From NCBI GenBank assembly GCA_900317285.1, contig ONGA01000008.1:1-64000 (forward strand): a DNA stretch of 64,000 nucleotides. Direction: 5' to 3'. The position numbers and the translations under genes were made by a program. Of the stretch, positions 63,901 through 64,000 are shown in pieces (the first letter of the stretch is position 1; each line of letters opens with the position of its first letter). The notes below the pieces were generated by a model. The model did not search any database. It was not told where the DNA came from and saw only the letters and a program-made list of their open reading frames with translations. This DNA comes from an uncultured Bacteroidales bacterium. GTDB taxonomy: Bacteria > Bacteroidota > Bacteroidia > Bacteroidales > P3.

Positions 63901-64000
63901 AGTATGAATTCTCCTATGACTGGCGAGCAATAGGCGAACAGTACTGCGATTATCTGCGCGTGGCCCTGGCGCCCGACGGCACCGAGTTTAATGCCGACGC
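57951..64000 (+). CDS. Giant secreted repeat protein (Listeria-Bacteroides repeats, GLUG-like, jelly-roll, Fn3); 3' end outside window
   Basis: The frame is open from ATG 57951 to the right edge (at least 2016 residues). Signal peptide RKHIIKTILPTLLLLTAVAG...WAQ. Order: GLUG/beta-helix-like region (about 90-250: FNGTYDGQGHVID, FFGVVDVGTVLRNIRL); Listeria-Bacteroides repeat 1 (360-438, REGYTFLGW); Ig-like region (about 440-870); repeat 2 (880-950); GLUG region (955-1180, NNVGGIVGVNDRGTVQDC); five tandem repeats (1297-1660, GYTFAGWTGT); choice-of-anchor jelly roll (1664-1813); Fn3 (1814-1907); second jelly roll. Likely a T9SS-exported adhesin, but the sorting domain is not in view. Confidence 0.9.
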   Translation, partial: MKRKHIIKTILPTLLLLTAVAGGNGAWAQNHPNIGSISYNSTLGAYAITNVNNLKDLSVYVNGVGTYTTGGTETTPHNCSGLVFKQTRDILCNSNDTIRAIGSYGNSQGVSRRDLTDTWRPFNGTYDGQGHVIDALKVKGDSYFRTHTQAFFCAGFFGVVDVGTVLRNIRLVNPSVCNAISLEAVMSGRAKNGRVPVDKWYSNLVFVRYDMAGIVGVTEGGSIENCYVFNPQFRFTHADSLEFLELSTYNERALGIDMSAICTENNSSTITGCSEVYVVREGPDVSFADNSVPSNVGFTYSGSRFYKPGSAIAIFYDQIRIGYNLGFTDGEGHNLNFSGSIPSYTITSRGNNSVITPIFTPITYQLTYDNIDDATFITPNPSTYNIETETFTINRPSREGYTFLGWIGTDLPRATKEVTINRGSIGDRQYTAQWVEGVEPIFEVTNQGSTFTIKRDVTTTEQTVYYRTVGLTAVAGQHFTERSDAVTFAVGDSAKVINVTERTPNADAYKYQTGTSRTYRFEVLDEGGFELAHRDRTITSGLTQFSADKVSKSITNLVYFNSNGNYTSGMNSSKYLDVSYTPPTSQVETSGTLNGYVLIDDSYDYAQKPATVSTSSLINSTHATASYLNSLGYKIYATVCFTEKEKDDGYQYIQIVAGNGSASYDTGYDPEGSVNDPANSVYKVCFELSDGSNAEGKAYFPHRSTGTDEFSLSTGKLWQQKFKSGYSASGSVLLSPTVDYITTRFDAGGNNDDTWGYKNLFVRMALCDAVAPTRLGNPVVNPGPHAQGNIAYVSVAFNEIVTVVGTPILNTTWGTLRYYAGSGTNVLIFADTITANAGTRLQINSCTNYSNIKDLAGNPLNGSISYYGFASGDTVTASHDYTITYTLNGGTATPANPATYNYSTPAFTLNNPARDICVFNGWTGSDLTEALMSVTVATHSHGDKRFIANWRPLWGIASGADGSAGHPYLIATTEDLDTLAALVNRGTDFSGAYFLQTADITYDGTTNNYTPVGRLKTNPFGGSYDGGGHTISGINITTSENNIGLFGRIDSTATVQRITLASTTFTGHNNVGGIVGVNDRGTVQDCRVESTVNIYTNSSQDDYFHGGIVGSNYNHGAIRGCLCAATVSRRNYSRTARYGGIVGNNENTYPIVANCLFIGPTPTSTASVGSIAGFNYTTTILTNNYYTVSTLGGVNGNDISGARKARTVTLGADISLVGDETVYSNSGLTAIGATALRLADGTIYSGATQMLTLAYSADIPVGYHVVFSYNDGSDHTLASNRLTMPDADITVSSSIETTTYTISYDLAGGSVATPNPTSYTVESNITLVNPTRNGYDFTGWTGTGLAEPTMSVTIADSIGDRSYTATWTPHIYAINYNLNGGSVSTPNPSTYIIESTDITLANPTRDGYTFAGWTGTGLDSATMSVTIEQGSTGDRSYTAIWTPTVYTITYNLNGGSAANPTSYTIESSDITLANPTRTGYTFAGWTGTDLDSATLSVTIEHGSTGDRSYTATWTINVYTISYDLADGSVATPNPTSYTVESADITLTNPTRDGYTFAGWTGTDLDAATLSVTIEHGSTGNRSYTATWVINFPITYDLAGGSVATPNPVYYTVLSDDITLVNPTRTGYTFLGWLGTGLTELTMSVTIPHGSTGDRTYTAAWSLDAPYSYDFEDGDGWFYWQSLSGNNRIGLGGASHGGLGFLKFEGSTSNIVALPIFNTAASSLSLSFWTRPEASYNNYCGTFSVGYLTDPADTATFVALRTYNSTDWTPIGHRRKVVNFEGVPDGVRLAFRHNPTINYYGWFVDDVEVTAPGCFPPEDLAVSNIGVGAATFNWLAATGTQWEYALVANAAADYTPTDGDFSGTYAASQSGTQSITFSTLDEYTPYAFFLRRVCSEENKSEVESVRFRTRMTPTALPYTDDFETSNGWTLENGTLANQWVWGTAAHDDGTKSLYISNDGGATNAYSVDTTMVVYAWKTFSFEAGKYEFSYDWRAIGEQYCDYLRVALAPDGTEFNAD
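61840..62930 (+). repeat. Five tandem Listeria-Bacteroides repeats
   Basis: Five units of about 72 codons with Y.I.Y.L.GGS...P.SYT.ES..ITL.NPTR.GYTF.GW.GT.L...T.SVTI..GSTGDRSYTA.W. Units 3 and 4 are almost identical in DNA near their ends (for example 62400-62490 and 62632-62722), so unit number may vary by recombination. Confidence 0.9.

Overview
The window is a stretch of chromosome from a member of the Bacteroidota, most likely order Bacteroidales. Evidence: promoters of the TTTG-N19/20-TAnnTTTG type, few Shine-Dalgarno sequences, a MurF-alanine racemase fusion, a DnaK suppressor-like protein that has lost its zinc cysteines, and type IX secretion system (T9SS) genes (PorX, PorP/SprF, a GldJ-type lipoprotein, a PorE-like protein, and a secreted protein with a T9SS sorting domain). 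The T9SS argues against the genus Bacteroides itself. No phage, insertion sequence transposase, rRNA or CRISPR array was seen.

Layout. (1) 1-2.9 kb is AT-rich accessory DNA: the end of a DUF6266-like gene and a small array of DUF3592-like membrane proteins made by tandem duplication, with a scar of the neighbouring mfd gene. (2) 2.9-18.9 kb is a tight leftward run: glmM, an M3 dipeptidase lipoprotein, porX, a secreted protein, uvrA, a membrane protein, mnmE, a thioredoxin-fold lipoprotein/periplasmic protein, mfd. Stop/start overlaps of 1, 4 and 14 bases suggest co-transcription. (3) 18.9-28.4 kb: rpsP, rimM, a DksA-like gene, a 1159-residue secreted T9SS cargo, a double ABC ATPase (leftward), rocD and a DUF975 gene. 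(4) 29.4-43.2 kb: porP/sprF, gldJ-like, an LptA/OstA-like gene, then grpE-dnaJ-DUF2851-murF/alr-lon-porE-like in one direction. (5) 43.4-50.4 kb: tRNA-Pro(GGG), a second murF, two outer-membrane barrels, and a substrate-binding protein next to a sensor phosphatase. (6) 50.5-57.6 kb: dnaK followed by a YoeB-type toxin-antitoxin pair, a second copy of the dnaK 3' end, a string of hairpins, then AT-rich accessory genes (ORF6N/PLD protein, small proteins, long foldback) and an AraC regulator with membrane helices. (7) 57.8-64 kb: a small membrane protein and a giant surface protein with Listeria-Bacteroides repeats that runs off the window.

Most unusual signals: two copies of an unexplained TAGGAG/CTCCTA-rich intergenic element (about 19.0-19.2 and 45.9-46.1 kb) with conserved cores, both in divergent gene spacers; degenerate short-period (9 or 7 base) arrays with a TCnGA or TCTAG core placed in protein linkers and in the dnaK leader; a shared palindrome plus sigma54-like promoter before grpE and dnaK; the toxin-antitoxin pair bracketed by two dnaK 3' ends that differ mainly by synonymous changes; a 120-base nested foldback and 76-base direct repeats around an ORF6N gene; and an 11-G tract inside dnaJ. 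None has been tested against a database here.
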